DNA of 64,000 nucleotides from an uncultured Clostridium sp. (GCA_937927335.1 CALBDU010000012.1:1-64000); one strand, 5' to 3'. Counted from the first letter of the stretch, positions 1 through 8,354 are shown. Notes: generated by a model from the sequence alone, not told the origin. Program-made: numbers and translations.

Positions 1-59
1 GAAATTCCGACTGATTTGTTATCAATGTTTCTAACTACATTATACGAGGAGTGATGTTA

Positions 60-842
60 ATGAAAAAACTTCGAAAGGCAACCATGTTTGTTTTAAGCTT
101 TCTACTGGCAACTGGTATTTTTGCTCAAACAAACGTGTATGCAAAAGGCAATGCAGGTGGATCTAGTGGAAAATCTAAAGTACATGAAAAGGTGAAAAAA
201 TCCACAGATAAAGTAGACAAAGCAACAAACAAAACAGTCAAAGCAGAAAAAGCAGTACCTTACGGCTTGGCAAAGAAAGCTGTACCACCAGTAATCAAGC
301 AGGGCGGGGTTTTGATACCTGTTAATGCTGTAATAAAATCACTTGGTGCTGATGTGGCATGGGATGCTGAAACCCAACTAGTTACTATAACAAAAGAAGG
401 TACTACAATTGTAATTAATCTGACAGCTAAGACTGCTACTGTAAATGGAGTTGAGACTCCACTGCCAGCAGAATTGGTAACAGAAATTGCTCCAGCTGCA
501 CCAGAAGATGCTGTTACAGGAACTGATACTTCAGATGCTACAGTAGCAACCGATACTACCATAACTTCAGATGCTACAGCAGAAACCGATACTACCATAA
601 CTTCAGATGCAACAGATGGAACATCAGAAGTTGAAGGTATATCAAAAAATGGGACAATAGTATTATTTAATTTTATTGCAGAAAATCTTGGAGTGGACTT
701 AGATGCAACTACAGAAGAACAATTAGTAGATGAAGCATTAACAGAGGATGCAGCTCAAACTACCGATGCAACTCAAACAACTGATACTACAGGAAGCACC
801 TCTGCAACTGAAACAGTTGAACAAACATCAGCTGGTTTATAG
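60..842 (+). CDS. Secreted protein with copper amine oxidase-like N-terminal (stalk) domain
   Basis: A 260-residue exported protein. I chose the ATG at 60 because GAGGAG (46-51) sits 8 bases upstream; GTG and ATG codons at 51 and 54 are too close to it. Residues 1-28 are a typical signal peptide (Lys/Arg start, hydrophobic core, A-x-A-like end near VYA). A basic Lys-rich stretch follows. Residues about 82-132 (GGVLIPVNAVIKSLGADV and following) match the small beta domain that Pfam calls copper amine oxidase N-terminal, common in clostridial wall or secreted proteins and usually structural, not catalytic. The rest is Thr/Asp/Ala-rich low-complexity sequence with 12-residue repeats. I see no sortase motif and no catalytic residues, so the function is unknown. 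A good terminator follows. Confidence 0.8.
   Translation: MKKLRKATMFVLSFLLATGIFAQTNVYAKGNAGGSSGKSKVHEKVKKSTDKVDKATNKTVKAEKAVPYGLAKKAVPPVIKQGGVLIPVNAVIKSLGADVAWDAETQLVTITKEGTTIVINLTAKTATVNGVETPLPAELVTEIAPAAPEDAVTGTDTSDATVATDTTITSDATAETDTTITSDATDGTSEVEGISKNGTIVLFNFIAENLGVDLDATTEEQLVDEALTEDAAQTTDATQTTDTTGSTSATETVEQTSAGL
549..610 (+). repeat. In-frame tandem repeat, 36-bp period
   Basis: A 26-base stretch beginning ACCGATACTACC occurs exactly at 549-574 and again at 585-610. The 36-bp period gives a 12-residue unit (TDTTITSDATAE). A partial third unit lies just upstream. The repeat sits in the Thr/Asp-rich tail and could change length by slippage without breaking the frame. Confidence 0.85.
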
Positions 843-856
843 AATCCAATAGTTTT

Positions 857-882
857 AAAGAGCCTTTTGGGCTCTTTTATTT
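857..882 (+). terminator. Intrinsic terminator after the secreted protein
   Basis: AAAGAGCC (857-864) pairs perfectly with GGCTCTTT (870-877) around a 5-base loop and is followed by a T-rich tract. Confidence 0.85.
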
Positions 883-898
883 TGCCTGTTTTAGCACT

Positions 899-1648
899 TT
901 ACTGCAAAAGTTCTTTCTTTAAATATCCAAGATTGTTTTCCTCGGAAAATTTAAATGGAACTGCTTTGCTAAATTCCAGGTGTACTTTGTTTTTTAGCAT
1001 AATTTCCTTAATTCTACTAGTTAAAATAGACAAATTTTTTTCGAAGGTTAACGGCAAAACAGCTATAATCTTATTTTTAGAAATCAATACTTTGCTAATT
1101 TCTTGAAGATCATTTTTGATTATAGTCTCTGCATTTTCAATATCATTTGTTTCTGAGTTGAACACTAAAAAAAATATATCCATACACTCACGAGTTGCCC
1201 ACTCGCATTCATCTATTATGCTGTTAATTATTTTGTTATCGAAATTCTCTTTAAGTTCTTTTTTATTTACACAAAAAATATTTATAACCCTTTTAATTCG
1301 TTCAATTAGTAAGCTGGAGTTAAAAGGTTTTACAATATAGTCAATGCCACCGGCATTAATAGCTTTATTAACAACCTCAGAATAGTTATTCCCCGAAATA
1401 AAAATAATTGGAATATTAGAGTATACCGGATGTTTTTTCAACTGATGGGCTAAATCAATTCCGCTAATTCCTGGTAATTCTATATCTAGAATTATAAGCA
1501 TAACACTATTTAAGTATAATTCTGGCATTTTGCTTATCAAATCGGCAGAATTTAATTCCATTATTTCAGAAAATCCGTTTTTTTCTAATATATTTCTAAT
1601 TTCAAGTCGAACAAGATTACAATCTTCTATAATTAATATGTTTTTCAT
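899..1648 (-). CDS. Response regulator with unassigned C-terminal domain
   Basis: A 249-residue cytoplasmic protein. Residues 1-120 are a CheY-like receiver: acidic pair E8/D9, phosphoacceptor D55 in LIILDIELPG, the switch region IIFISGN and the conserved Lys in IVKPF. The C-terminal ~110 residues contain no helix-turn-helix that I recognise. Their hydrophobic pattern (KNKIIAVLP, then a helix starting SILTSRIKEIM) is reminiscent of a degenerate GGDEF fold, but no GGDEF signature is present, so this is only a suggestion. The start has a GAAGGGA ribosome site. No sensor kinase is adjacent; its partner must lie elsewhere. The gene runs convergently toward the secreted protein gene. Confidence 0.8.
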   Translation of the reverse strand: MKNILIIEDCNLVRLEIRNILEKNGFSEIMELNSADLISKMPELYLNSVMLIILDIELPGISGIDLAHQLKKHPVYSNIPIIFISGNNYSEVVNKAINAGGIDYIVKPFNSSLLIERIKRVINIFCVNKKELKENFDNKIINSIIDECEWATRECMDIFFLVFNSETNDIENAETIIKNDLQEISKVLISKNKIIAVLPLTFEKNLSILTSRIKEIMLKNKVHLEFSKAVPFKFSEENNLGYLKKELLQ

Positions 1649-1786
1649 AATTACTCATCCCTTCAAACCCTAGTACATTTAATTATACTTATTAAAATAA
1701 TTACTTAATAAGGCAATTAACTAATTTATGTAAATATTTTTGTATTAATATATTAACATTTTATTTGTGTACAAACAATATATTTA

Positions 1787-1815
1787 AAAAGGAGCATTAT
1801 TAAAATGCCCCTTTT
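1787..1815. terminator. Intrinsic terminator after the wall-binding protein
   Basis: AAAAGGAGCAT (1787-1797) pairs with ATGCCCCTTTT (1805-1815) with one A/C mismatch. It lies directly past the stop codon of the minus-strand gene and is flanked by a T tract on that strand. Confidence 0.75.
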
Positions 1816-1816
1816 T

Positions 1817-2905
1817 TTAATCTTCGCTGGAGGTAGTTTCAGAAACTACATCGCTGTAGCCTGACTCAATATCTCCCTGTATGGCTTTTACTTTGAACTC
1901 CATTTCAGTTTCAGGATCTAATCCTGTAAAAGAAGCGGAATTAGTAGTCTTTTCAACATCATCCCAGTTATTTTCTGAGATTTCCCTGTAATAAATTTTG
2001 TATGAATCAGCACCTATAACCTCGTCCCAGGTCACATTGATTTTGCTTGAAGAGACAGCTTTGGCTGATAGGTTTTCCGGTGCAACGATCTTTGTACTTT
2101 TATCGGTAACTGCATTTACTACATCGCTGAATTTTGACCTCACACTGCCATCCACTGCAGCTACTTTAAAGTATACCTTGGTATCCTGAGCTATATTTTC
2201 TATGGTTGCAGAGTTATTTTCAAACTTTTCCTTATTTCCGTCTTCATCTAGTACTGCTTTAAAGTCTTCATCTGGATCAAGACTGTAGTATACTAAATAA
2301 TAATCTGCATTATCAACATCATCCCAGGTCAAATCTATTTTATTTGAGGATACAGCTTCAGCTTCAACATTATCAGGTATGTCTACATTATCAGATACGC
2401 CAGTCCAGGAACCATCATCACCAACATCATATCCGTCAGGGGTGGTAGTGCTGACTTCCATTTTTCCATCCTGTCCAAGATAATACCATTTGCTATTATA
2501 GTAAATCCAGCAGCTATGTTCCATTTCTCCGTCATCATTAAGGTAATACCACTTGTTGTTATTTTTCATCCAGCCTTTTTGCATATCACCGTCTTCGCCC
2601 ATAAAATACCACTTGCCATTGTGCAAAAGCCAGCCCGTTTGCATATCACCGCCGTTATTAAAGAAATACCATTTTCCATTATGAAGCATCCAGCCATGTT
2701 CCAGACTTCCGCTATTGCTAAAGTAATACCATTTAGTATTATTCTTAAACCATCCTTGTGCCTGTTCACCGTTAATGGCATTTATCCATTTGTTATGTTG
2801 CTTCCCGTTGTTTCCTGCCGCATATGCGGAACCCTGGGCAAAACCACAGGTGCCAAGAACCATTGCGGTGCTTAAAAGCAAGGTTGTAAGCTTTTTGCTT
2901 AACAA
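1817..2905 (-). CDS. Secreted cell-wall-binding repeat protein with two fibronectin type III domains
   Basis: A 362-residue exported protein that starts at TTG (2905-2903), supported by GGGAGGT 8 bases upstream. Residues 1-30 are a signal peptide ending near SAYAAG. Residues about 38-150 carry five to six ~20-residue aromatic repeats (pattern GWxxxNxKWYYxxxxGxM) of the choline/glucan-binding type, which anchor clostridial and streptococcal proteins non-covalently to wall polymers. Two Fn3 domains follow (about 178-268 and 275-358), each with the L/VTWDxV strand and a hydrophobic Y-x-V/I-x-Y strand. No catalytic domain is present, so it is probably an adhesin, a scaffold or a broken-off binding module. 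It is monocistronic with its own terminator. Confidence 0.85.
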   Translation of the reverse strand: MLSKKLTTLLLSTAMVLGTCGFAQGSAYAAGNNGKQHNKWINAINGEQAQGWFKNNTKWYYFSNSGSLEHGWMLHNGKWYFFNNGGDMQTGWLLHNGKWYFMGEDGDMQKGWMKNNNKWYYLNDDGEMEHSCWIYYNSKWYYLGQDGKMEVSTTTPDGYDVGDDGSWTGVSDNVDIPDNVEAEAVSSNKIDLTWDDVDNADYYLVYYSLDPDEDFKAVLDEDGNKEKFENNSATIENIAQDTKVYFKVAAVDGSVRSKFSDVVNAVTDKSTKIVAPENLSAKAVSSSKINVTWDEVIGADSYKIYYREISENNWDDVEKTTNSASFTGLDPETEMEFKVKAIQGDIESGYSDVVSETTSSED

Positions 2906-3091
2906 TTTAATTACCTCCCTTATTCTTATTTGTATATATTATTCTATGCTTAATTACAAATTCCTCTTTTTTTAATTTTGATTTTAGAATTAATACCAAT
3001 TAATGTTATTAACCAGTTCAATTGCTATATATATTTTATTTTAATAAATGATATAATATATATGTGTTAAAAAGTTGCTGGAGGGCTTCAT

Positions 3092-4153
3092 ATGGAAACC
3101 AAGATGATTAGAAGTAATATGTACCTGGACCCTTTGACTGGATTAAACAACTTCTTTAGTTTTATTAACGCTGATTTTAATGATATTTTTAAGCTGTGGG
3201 GATTGGTTTTAATAGTTGATATTGCAGATTTTGAAAAATTCAATGTAAACTTTGGCAGAGATGCAGGGGATATGTGTATAAGGGATTTATCCGATGCATT
3301 AAAGGATATTTTTTCAAATTACAATGGTGCTTGGATATTTCGAACTCACGGGGACGAGTTTACCATAATTTTTCCTAATGGATACCATTCCAATGTAGAG
3401 GAAATATGCAGCAAAATAAAAATTCTTTTTAATAGTGTTATGAACCAGAGGGGCTTTGCAGGCATGAGCTTGAACAGCTTGATAATGCCATATAACAGTC
3501 CCGTGGATTCAGTGGAAAAATTTTATGAGCTCGTTCTTGAAAATTCATATATAGAAGCTCAGGAAAGTGAGGACAAATCAAAACGGGAAAGGCTTCTTAA
3601 ACATATTATCAGAGGCTTTATAAGCAGGGTAAGGGATACCCTTACAAGATACAATGATGCCTTTGATCTTGCGGTTACCGATGATATATCCGGGCTTTCA
3701 AACCACAGAGCTGGAAGGGCATATCTTGAGGATCTGCTGGAGGAATACAAAAGCAAAAGCTCAGAGTTCAGCATATTATTTATAGACGGAGACGGTTTAA
3801 GGCGCTATAACACAATAAGCTATGAGGCAGGAAATGATATAATAAAAAAATTAAGCGATATAATAACCTGTTCAAAACGAAGAGGTGACAGAGTATACAG
3901 ATGGCTGTCAGGGGATGAATTTCTGGTAGTGCTGAAGGATACGGAGGCTGACAATGCTGTAAAGCTGGCAGAAAGAATGAGGAGGGCGGTGGAGGAAAAC
4001 ACAGCAGATCTCATTTACCCGGTAACTATTTCTATTGGGGTTGCCAGTTATCCTGAGGATGGCAGAAGCATAAACGATATTATAAGCAAAGCGGAAAGGG
4101 CCAACTCTATGGCTAAAAGCCTGGGTAAAAACAGGGTAATAAAATATTCCTAA
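3092..4153 (+). CDS. Tandem-GGDEF cytoplasmic protein, paralog 1
   Basis: 353 residues with no membrane segment or recognisable sensor domain. It contains two GGDEF-type halves. The first (about 1-130) opens with the DPLTGLNN motif and has H86-G-D-E-F. The second (about 185-353) has DDISGLSNHRAG, IDGDGLRRYN and S273-G-D-E-F, followed by the typical TISIGVAS strand. The second half keeps the features expected of a diguanylate cyclase (Gly-Asp-Glu core), although with Ser at the first position; the first half is more divergent and may be regulatory or GTP-binding only. An upstream GGAGGG supports the start. It is the near neighbour and paralog of the gene at 4283 and lies close to a c-di-GMP riboswitch. 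Confidence 0.85.
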   Translation: METKMIRSNMYLDPLTGLNNFFSFINADFNDIFKLWGLVLIVDIADFEKFNVNFGRDAGDMCIRDLSDALKDIFSNYNGAWIFRTHGDEFTIIFPNGYHSNVEEICSKIKILFNSVMNQRGFAGMSLNSLIMPYNSPVDSVEKFYELVLENSYIEAQESEDKSKRERLLKHIIRGFISRVRDTLTRYNDAFDLAVTDDISGLSNHRAGRAYLEDLLEEYKSKSSEFSILFIDGDGLRRYNTISYEAGNDIIKKLSDIITCSKRRGDRVYRWLSGDEFLVVLKDTEADNAVKLAERMRRAVEENTADLIYPVTISIGVASYPEDGRSINDIISKAERANSMAKSLGKNRVIKYS

Positions 4154-4176
4154 ACGGTAAACTATTACCGTTTTTT
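4152..4176 (+). terminator. Intrinsic terminator between the GGDEF paralogs
   Basis: AAACGGTAA (4152-4160) and TTACCGTTT (4165-4173) form a perfect 9-bp stem with a 4-base loop, followed by six Ts. The two GGDEF genes are therefore probably separate transcripts. Confidence 0.85.
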
Positions 4177-4282
4177 ATTTGTGCTTAAATGTAAATATAT
4201 AGAATTAATGTAATAAATAGTATATTAATTATGGGAAAGCTGATATAATATATTTATAACAAATTTTCGGGGGGATATATAC

Positions 4283-5344
4283 ATGGAAACAGTAATGCTA
4301 AAAAATAATATGTACAAGGATCCTTTAACTGGTATGTATAATTTTTTTAGTTTTATTGAGGCTGATTTTTGCAAAATATTTGATGAAGATGGTACGGTAT
4401 TAATTATTGAAATTGATAAGCTTGAAAAGTTCAATGAACTATATGGAAGGGGTAAAGGTGATTTATGCCTGATTAGTCTGGCAGCAGCAATAAAAAATGT
4501 ACATGAAAAAAATAAAAAGGTGTCCATGTTTCGTACCAATGGAGACGAATTTACTGTTGTATTTTCTAAGACTTTATGGTCCGAGGCGGAGAAGTCCATG
4601 GCACAGCTCAAGTCTGAATTTGAAAGACTTACTGATTATTATGGCTTGCATACTCCAAAGCTGAAAACTTTAGTTCTAAGCTATACCGGAGGCATAAACT
4701 CCATCGAAAGGTTTTACGAGCTGCTACTGGACAATTCTTATGGGAATACGGAAAGTCATGAAGATAAATTCAAGGCAAACAAGTTCTTGAAGCATACAGT
4801 TAAAGTTTTTGTAAACATGGTAAAGGATTCTTTATACAGTTGCAATAATGCCTATAATCTGGCGGTAACAGACGATGTTTCAGGGCTGTCTAATCATAGA
4901 GCCGGAAAAGCCTATTTGTCAAACCTCATGGAGGAGTATGAAAGTAAAAGGTCAGAGTTCAGCGTTTTGTTCATAGATGGAGACAGCCTTAAAAGGTATA
5001 ATGGGATAAGCTATGAGGCAGGAAATAAGATGATAAGAAAATTAAGTGAAATAATAACCGCTTCAAAAAGAAAAAGTGACAGAGTATACCGGTGGCTGTC
5101 GGGAGATGAGTTTTTAGTTGTTTTGAAGGATACTTCTCCGGATGATGCGGTAAAATTGGCAGACAGGATAAGGCTGGCAGTGGAAGACGATACCAGGGAC
5201 TTCATATATCCTTTAACTATTTCTGTTGGTGTAGCAAGCTGGCCCATGGATGGAAGCAGCCTGGAGGATATCATAAACAAGGCTGAGCAAGCAAACTCCC
5301 TTGCTAAAAGACAAGGTAAAAACCAGGTGGTAAGATGGAATTAG
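4283..5344 (+). CDS. Tandem-GGDEF cytoplasmic protein, paralog 2
   Basis: 353 residues, the same length and domain order as the gene at 3092. Signatures are at identical positions: N86-G-D-E-F in the first half and S273-G-D-E-F in the second. The C-terminal halves are much more alike (shared LAVTDD, SGLSNHRAGxAYL, RVYRWLSGDEFLVVLKD) than the N-terminal halves, as expected if the second half is catalytic and the first has diverged. It starts after a GGGGGG purine run at a good distance. No transmembrane or PAS-like input domain is visible. Probable diguanylate cyclase; activity is inferred only from the motif. Confidence 0.85.
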   Translation: METVMLKNNMYKDPLTGMYNFFSFIEADFCKIFDEDGTVLIIEIDKLEKFNELYGRGKGDLCLISLAAAIKNVHEKNKKVSMFRTNGDEFTVVFSKTLWSEAEKSMAQLKSEFERLTDYYGLHTPKLKTLVLSYTGGINSIERFYELLLDNSYGNTESHEDKFKANKFLKHTVKVFVNMVKDSLYSCNNAYNLAVTDDVSGLSNHRAGKAYLSNLMEEYESKRSEFSVLFIDGDSLKRYNGISYEAGNKMIRKLSEIITASKRKSDRVYRWLSGDEFLVVLKDTSPDDAVKLADRIRLAVEDDTRDFIYPLTISVGVASWPMDGSSLEDIINKAEQANSLAKRQGKNQVVRWN

Positions 5345-5373
5345 TGGTTTTAGGCCTTCTTAATATAAATGAA

Positions 5374-5401
5374 AAGCAGGCAGGAATTAACCTGTCTGCT
5401 T
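5374..5401. terminator. Bidirectional terminator between GGDEF 2 and mcp
   Basis: AAGCAGGCAGG (5374-5384) pairs with CCTGTCTGCTT (5391-5401) with a single G-U pair. It sits between two convergent stop codons and has T-rich flanks both ways. Confidence 0.8.
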
Positions 5402-5405
5402 AATT

Positions 5406-7121
5406 TTATACCTTGAATTTTTGCACCATGCCAGTAAGCTTTTCTGCAAGTTCAGCCTGGCTTTGGGCTGATTTTGCCACTTCACTAATGGCTGAGGTTA
5501 TTTCATTAGTGCTGCAAAGAATATTTTCTGAGTTTGCTGCAGATTCCTCTGCTGTTGCAGATACATTTTGTATAGCAGAGCTTACCTGTTCAATAACTTG
5601 ATTCATTTGAGAGGAGGCGGAGGTTATTTCTTCAATAATGTTATTTACAAAACCGGCATCCTTCTCATATTGAACTCCAGTATCATTAAGCAGGATGTAG
5701 GCAGGCTTTACATTATTCAGCATATAGCTAAGCACATCCTCTCCGCTTTTTGATAGTCCTGTAACAGCAGTTTTAACCTGGGCAACCATGCTTTGTATAT
5801 TTGACACTGCCTGGGAAGACTGTTCAGCAAGCTTCCTTACCTCTTCAGCTACCACAGCAAAGCCTCTGCCTTGTTCACCAGCCCGGGCTGCTTCAATAGC
5901 AGCATTTAAAGCAAGAAGGTTTGTTTGCTCTGCAATGCTGCTTATGGATTCTGCCATCATTTTAACATCGTCCACAACCTTCACTTCTTCTATAGCCTTC
6001 AAAATATTTGCCTGCTTTTCATAATATAATTCATTGCCTATCTCTAATTCTTTTGCGGCCCGTTCCTTTATTTCCAATGCCCGTTTTCTAATTTCACCAA
6101 CAGAGGAGCTGGCACTATTTGCGGTTTTGGCAAGTTCATTGGAATTTGCACTTATTTCTTCAGCTGAGGCGCTTACCTCCTCGGTAGTTGCACTTAAATC
6201 CTGGGTACCCTTTGATATTTGCTCAGTGGAATCATTAACTGTTTCCATCTTTGAGGACACCTCTTCTACTGTAGCTGAAAGCTCTTCGCTGGCCGCACTT
6301 ATGTCCCATGCGCTAGCCATTATTTCAGAAATTAAGATACGAACGTTGCCGCAGGCTTTATTTAAGGCCTGGGAAAGGGTACCTATTTCTTCCTTTGTTT
6401 CAATATCTACCGATTGTGTGAGATCTCCACCACTGATAGCTTCGGCAAATTTAACCACTTTATTTAACTGGCCTGATATTAAATTTGCAATTAAAATACC
6501 AAATGCAATGGCAATCAATAATCCTAAACCGGCTATTATAAGAATTTTATAAATAGAAGCAGTGTACATTTTATTATTTTCATCATAGGAATTATCCGCA
6601 TCTTCAATATTTTTATTTATCAAACTGCTCATGTCATTGTAAACGTTTGTTCTTAAGGGTGCAAGACTGGAGAATTCAGCCTCAGCTGCAGTATAATTTG
6701 CTTCCAGAGCTGATTTTGTAGTAAGGTCACACTGACTTTTATAGGCATTTAAATCACTTTTTAGTTTATTGAAAACATCCTTTTCACCATCAGAAAGGAG
6801 ATTTTTTTCATAATTTGAAATTATTGTGTCATTTTCCTTTGACAGCTTATCAATTTCCTCCTTAAGTGAAGCATCCTGGTTGTTCAGATTTTTCTGGTAT
6901 GTAATTTTAAGTACATCATAACGTATATCACCTAAGTTCTGCCTTAAAGAGGTTAACTGCTTAACCGATTCCAAATTATAATCATGCATTGAAGCAGAAT
7001 GAGTATTTATTTCCTTCATTCCCATGATTCCTATAATTCCAACTATGCCAATAAATAGAGATATTGCTACAAATGATCCCAGTAATTTGCTTTTAATTTT
7101 TAAATTTTTATACCAATTCAT
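5406..7121 (-). CDS. Methyl-accepting chemotaxis protein
   Basis: A 571-residue transmembrane chemoreceptor. TM1 is about residues 12-32, an extracytoplasmic four-helix-bundle sensor (4HB_MCP-like) about 33-188, TM2 about 189-212, then HAMP (about 213-265) and a long coiled-coil signalling domain. The invariant hairpin tip is visible as EQTNLLALNAAIEAARAGEQ followed by GRGFAVVAEEVRKLAEQS. Its likely job is to relay a ligand signal to CheA/CheW; the ligand cannot be read from sequence. The important context is upstream: a c-di-GMP-I riboswitch and terminator lie between the preceding minus-strand gene and this start, so expression is predicted to follow c-di-GMP levels. Confidence 0.93.
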   Translation of the reverse strand: MNWYKNLKIKSKLLGSFVAISLFIGIVGIIGIMGMKEINTHSASMHDYNLESVKQLTSLRQNLGDIRYDVLKITYQKNLNNQDASLKEEIDKLSKENDTIISNYEKNLLSDGEKDVFNKLKSDLNAYKSQCDLTTKSALEANYTAAEAEFSSLAPLRTNVYNDMSSLINKNIEDADNSYDENNKMYTASIYKILIIAGLGLLIAIAFGILIANLISGQLNKVVKFAEAISGGDLTQSVDIETKEEIGTLSQALNKACGNVRILISEIMASAWDISAASEELSATVEEVSSKMETVNDSTEQISKGTQDLSATTEEVSASAEEISANSNELAKTANSASSSVGEIRKRALEIKERAAKELEIGNELYYEKQANILKAIEEVKVVDDVKMMAESISSIAEQTNLLALNAAIEAARAGEQGRGFAVVAEEVRKLAEQSSQAVSNIQSMVAQVKTAVTGLSKSGEDVLSYMLNNVKPAYILLNDTGVQYEKDAGFVNNIIEEITSASSQMNQVIEQVSSAIQNVSATAEESAANSENILCSTNEITSAISEVAKSAQSQAELAEKLTGMVQKFKV

Positions 7122-7142
7122 AATAAACCCCTTTCAAATAAA

Positions 7143-7181
7143 AACAGCTGCAACACCACCAATGAGGCAGCTGCAGCTGTT
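7143..7181 (-). terminator. Riboswitch expression-platform terminator before mcp
   Basis: Read on the minus strand, AACAGCTGCA (7181-7172) pairs with TGCAGCTGTT (7152-7143) and is followed by TTTATTT. A competing pairing is also possible: minus-strand CCAATGA at the aptamer edge (7198-7192) with TCATTGG inside the terminator loop (7165-7159). This fits a transcriptional switch. Confidence 0.8.
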
Positions 7182-7189
7182 AAAACTTT

Positions 7190-7273
7190 CATCATTGGCA
7201 GCCTGACTATCATAGTTTATAACCTTAGACTCATGGCTTTGCGTCTCCAGCTTTCACTGGATTTGCTCTTTTC
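7190..7273 (-). promoter_or_regulatory. Cyclic di-GMP-I (GEMM) riboswitch
   Basis: On the minus strand the conserved GEMM-I elements appear in order: GCAAA followed by the GAAA-capped hairpin CCAGTGAAAGCTGG, then GACGCAAAGCCATGAGTCTAA, and the closing arm ATGATAGTCAGGCTGCC. The GAAA tetraloop, the GACGCAAAGCC ligand-binding core and the second hairpin all match the class I aptamer. It starts only a few bases after the MarR-GNAT stop codon (7276) and precedes the mcp start. Promoter position is unclear: it must lie inside the upstream gene, or the aptamer is intercistronic. Confidence 0.92.
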
Positions 7274-7275
7274 AA

Positions 7276-8190
7276 TTATAAATCCAAATCCCAGAACTCC
7301 TGTAAAGTGTCCTCTCCTAATATAGAGCTTTTACGGAAATGGCTTATTTTAAATCCTTTTTTTATGAAAATGTTTCTGGCAGATTGCAATGTTGAGATTG
7401 TATCCAATGAAACATGCTTATAGCCTTTTTCTCTGCAAAAATCCAATGCAGCATCTACCAGGCGGCTTCCTATTCCCATACCACGTAATTTAGGCTCAAG
7501 CATAAGATATTTTATGTTGGCGGTATCTTCACCGGCCTTTATCACCATTATGCTCCCCACTGCACAACCATTAAGCTCCGGTATCAGCATACATTCTTTT
7601 TTACTATTGCAGTTATTAATAAAATGACGGATGCCTTTTTCTGCATAGTCACCCAAAATAGGCGACAAGCCGTATTCCTCTGTATACAAAACCTGATGCT
7701 GCGATAGGACATAATTAATATCCTTTGTTGTAAAATCCCTTATTACAACAGGGAAAATTGCTTTAGAAAGATTAGCCTTTAACACCTCCATAGCTTCTAA
7801 CACCTCTGATGTTTCACTGCCATCGAAAGAATCAGTTATAGCTTTAAGCTGTTCATAGGATTTTTTGTTAAGTAAGTTAATTACATCCAAGCCCTTTTCT
7901 GTAAGAGTTATATAATTAATTCTGCTGTCATGGGTTGATTGCTCCCGGGTTATGAGCTCATCATTTTCGAAACGTTTCATTATTCTGCTCATATAACTTC
8001 TGTCAAGCCCCAGTTGCTTAGCTAATGTATGGGCTGTACAGAGCTTAAACTCAGTAATTGATTTTAAAACCTTTAATTCTGTTACGGAATAACTGTTTTC
8101 AAAAATGTGTTGATCAAGCACACCCATAAAATTCGATAAAAATCGATTGAAACTTCTGAATTTTGAAATTACATCCGATTCATTTTCCAT
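7276..8190 (-). CDS. MarR-type regulator fused to GNAT acetyltransferase
   Basis: 304 residues. Residues 1-145 form a MarR winged helix (LAKQLGLDRSYMSRIMKRFE is the recognition region; the wing carries THDSRINYITLTEKG). Residues about 150-304 are a GNAT domain with the acetyl-CoA loop LRGMGIGSRLVDAA and the late strand HVSLDT. Such fusions are a known family; the usual expectation is that a small molecule is sensed by the MarR half and acetylated by the other half, but the substrate is not predictable. A clean promoter with a flanking inverted repeat lies upstream. The stop codon abuts the c-di-GMP riboswitch, so transcripts of this gene may continue into the mcp leader. Confidence 0.88.
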   Translation of the reverse strand: MENESDVISKFRSFNRFLSNFMGVLDQHIFENSYSVTELKVLKSITEFKLCTAHTLAKQLGLDRSYMSRIMKRFENDELITREQSTHDSRINYITLTEKGLDVINLLNKKSYEQLKAITDSFDGSETSEVLEAMEVLKANLSKAIFPVVIRDFTTKDINYVLSQHQVLYTEEYGLSPILGDYAEKGIRHFINNCNSKKECMLIPELNGCAVGSIMVIKAGEDTANIKYLMLEPKLRGMGIGSRLVDAALDFCREKGYKHVSLDTISTLQSARNIFIKKGFKISHFRKSSILGEDTLQEFWDLDL

Positions 8191-8225
8191 CTTTGTTATT
8201 CTCCTTTTTTATGTTGTAGATTTAG

Positions 8226-8265
8226 TCCACAATTTCATTATAGGAATAATTGTGGATTGAGTCAA
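8226..8265 (-). promoter_or_regulatory. Promoter with inverted-repeat operator for the MarR-GNAT gene
   Basis: Minus-strand -35 TTGACT (8265-8260), 17-base spacer, -10 TATAAT (8242-8237). Perfect 9-base inverted arms TCCACAATT (8226-8234) and AATTGTGGA (8248-8256) flank the -10. This is an obvious candidate for autorepression by the MarR half. Confidence 0.8.
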
Positions 8266-8354
8266 CAACAAAATTCGCCATTTATTGCTATTATTTTGAA
8301 TAAATCATTATTAAAGGGGAATAATACCTATAATATTTTTAAGGTGGGATTAGT

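Noticed and set aside
6034..6552. 172-codon open frame on the plus strand opposite mcp
   Set aside because: It has no ribosome site, has Ser/Ala-rich composition caused by the coiled-coil codons on the other strand, and the mcp reading is complete and conserved.
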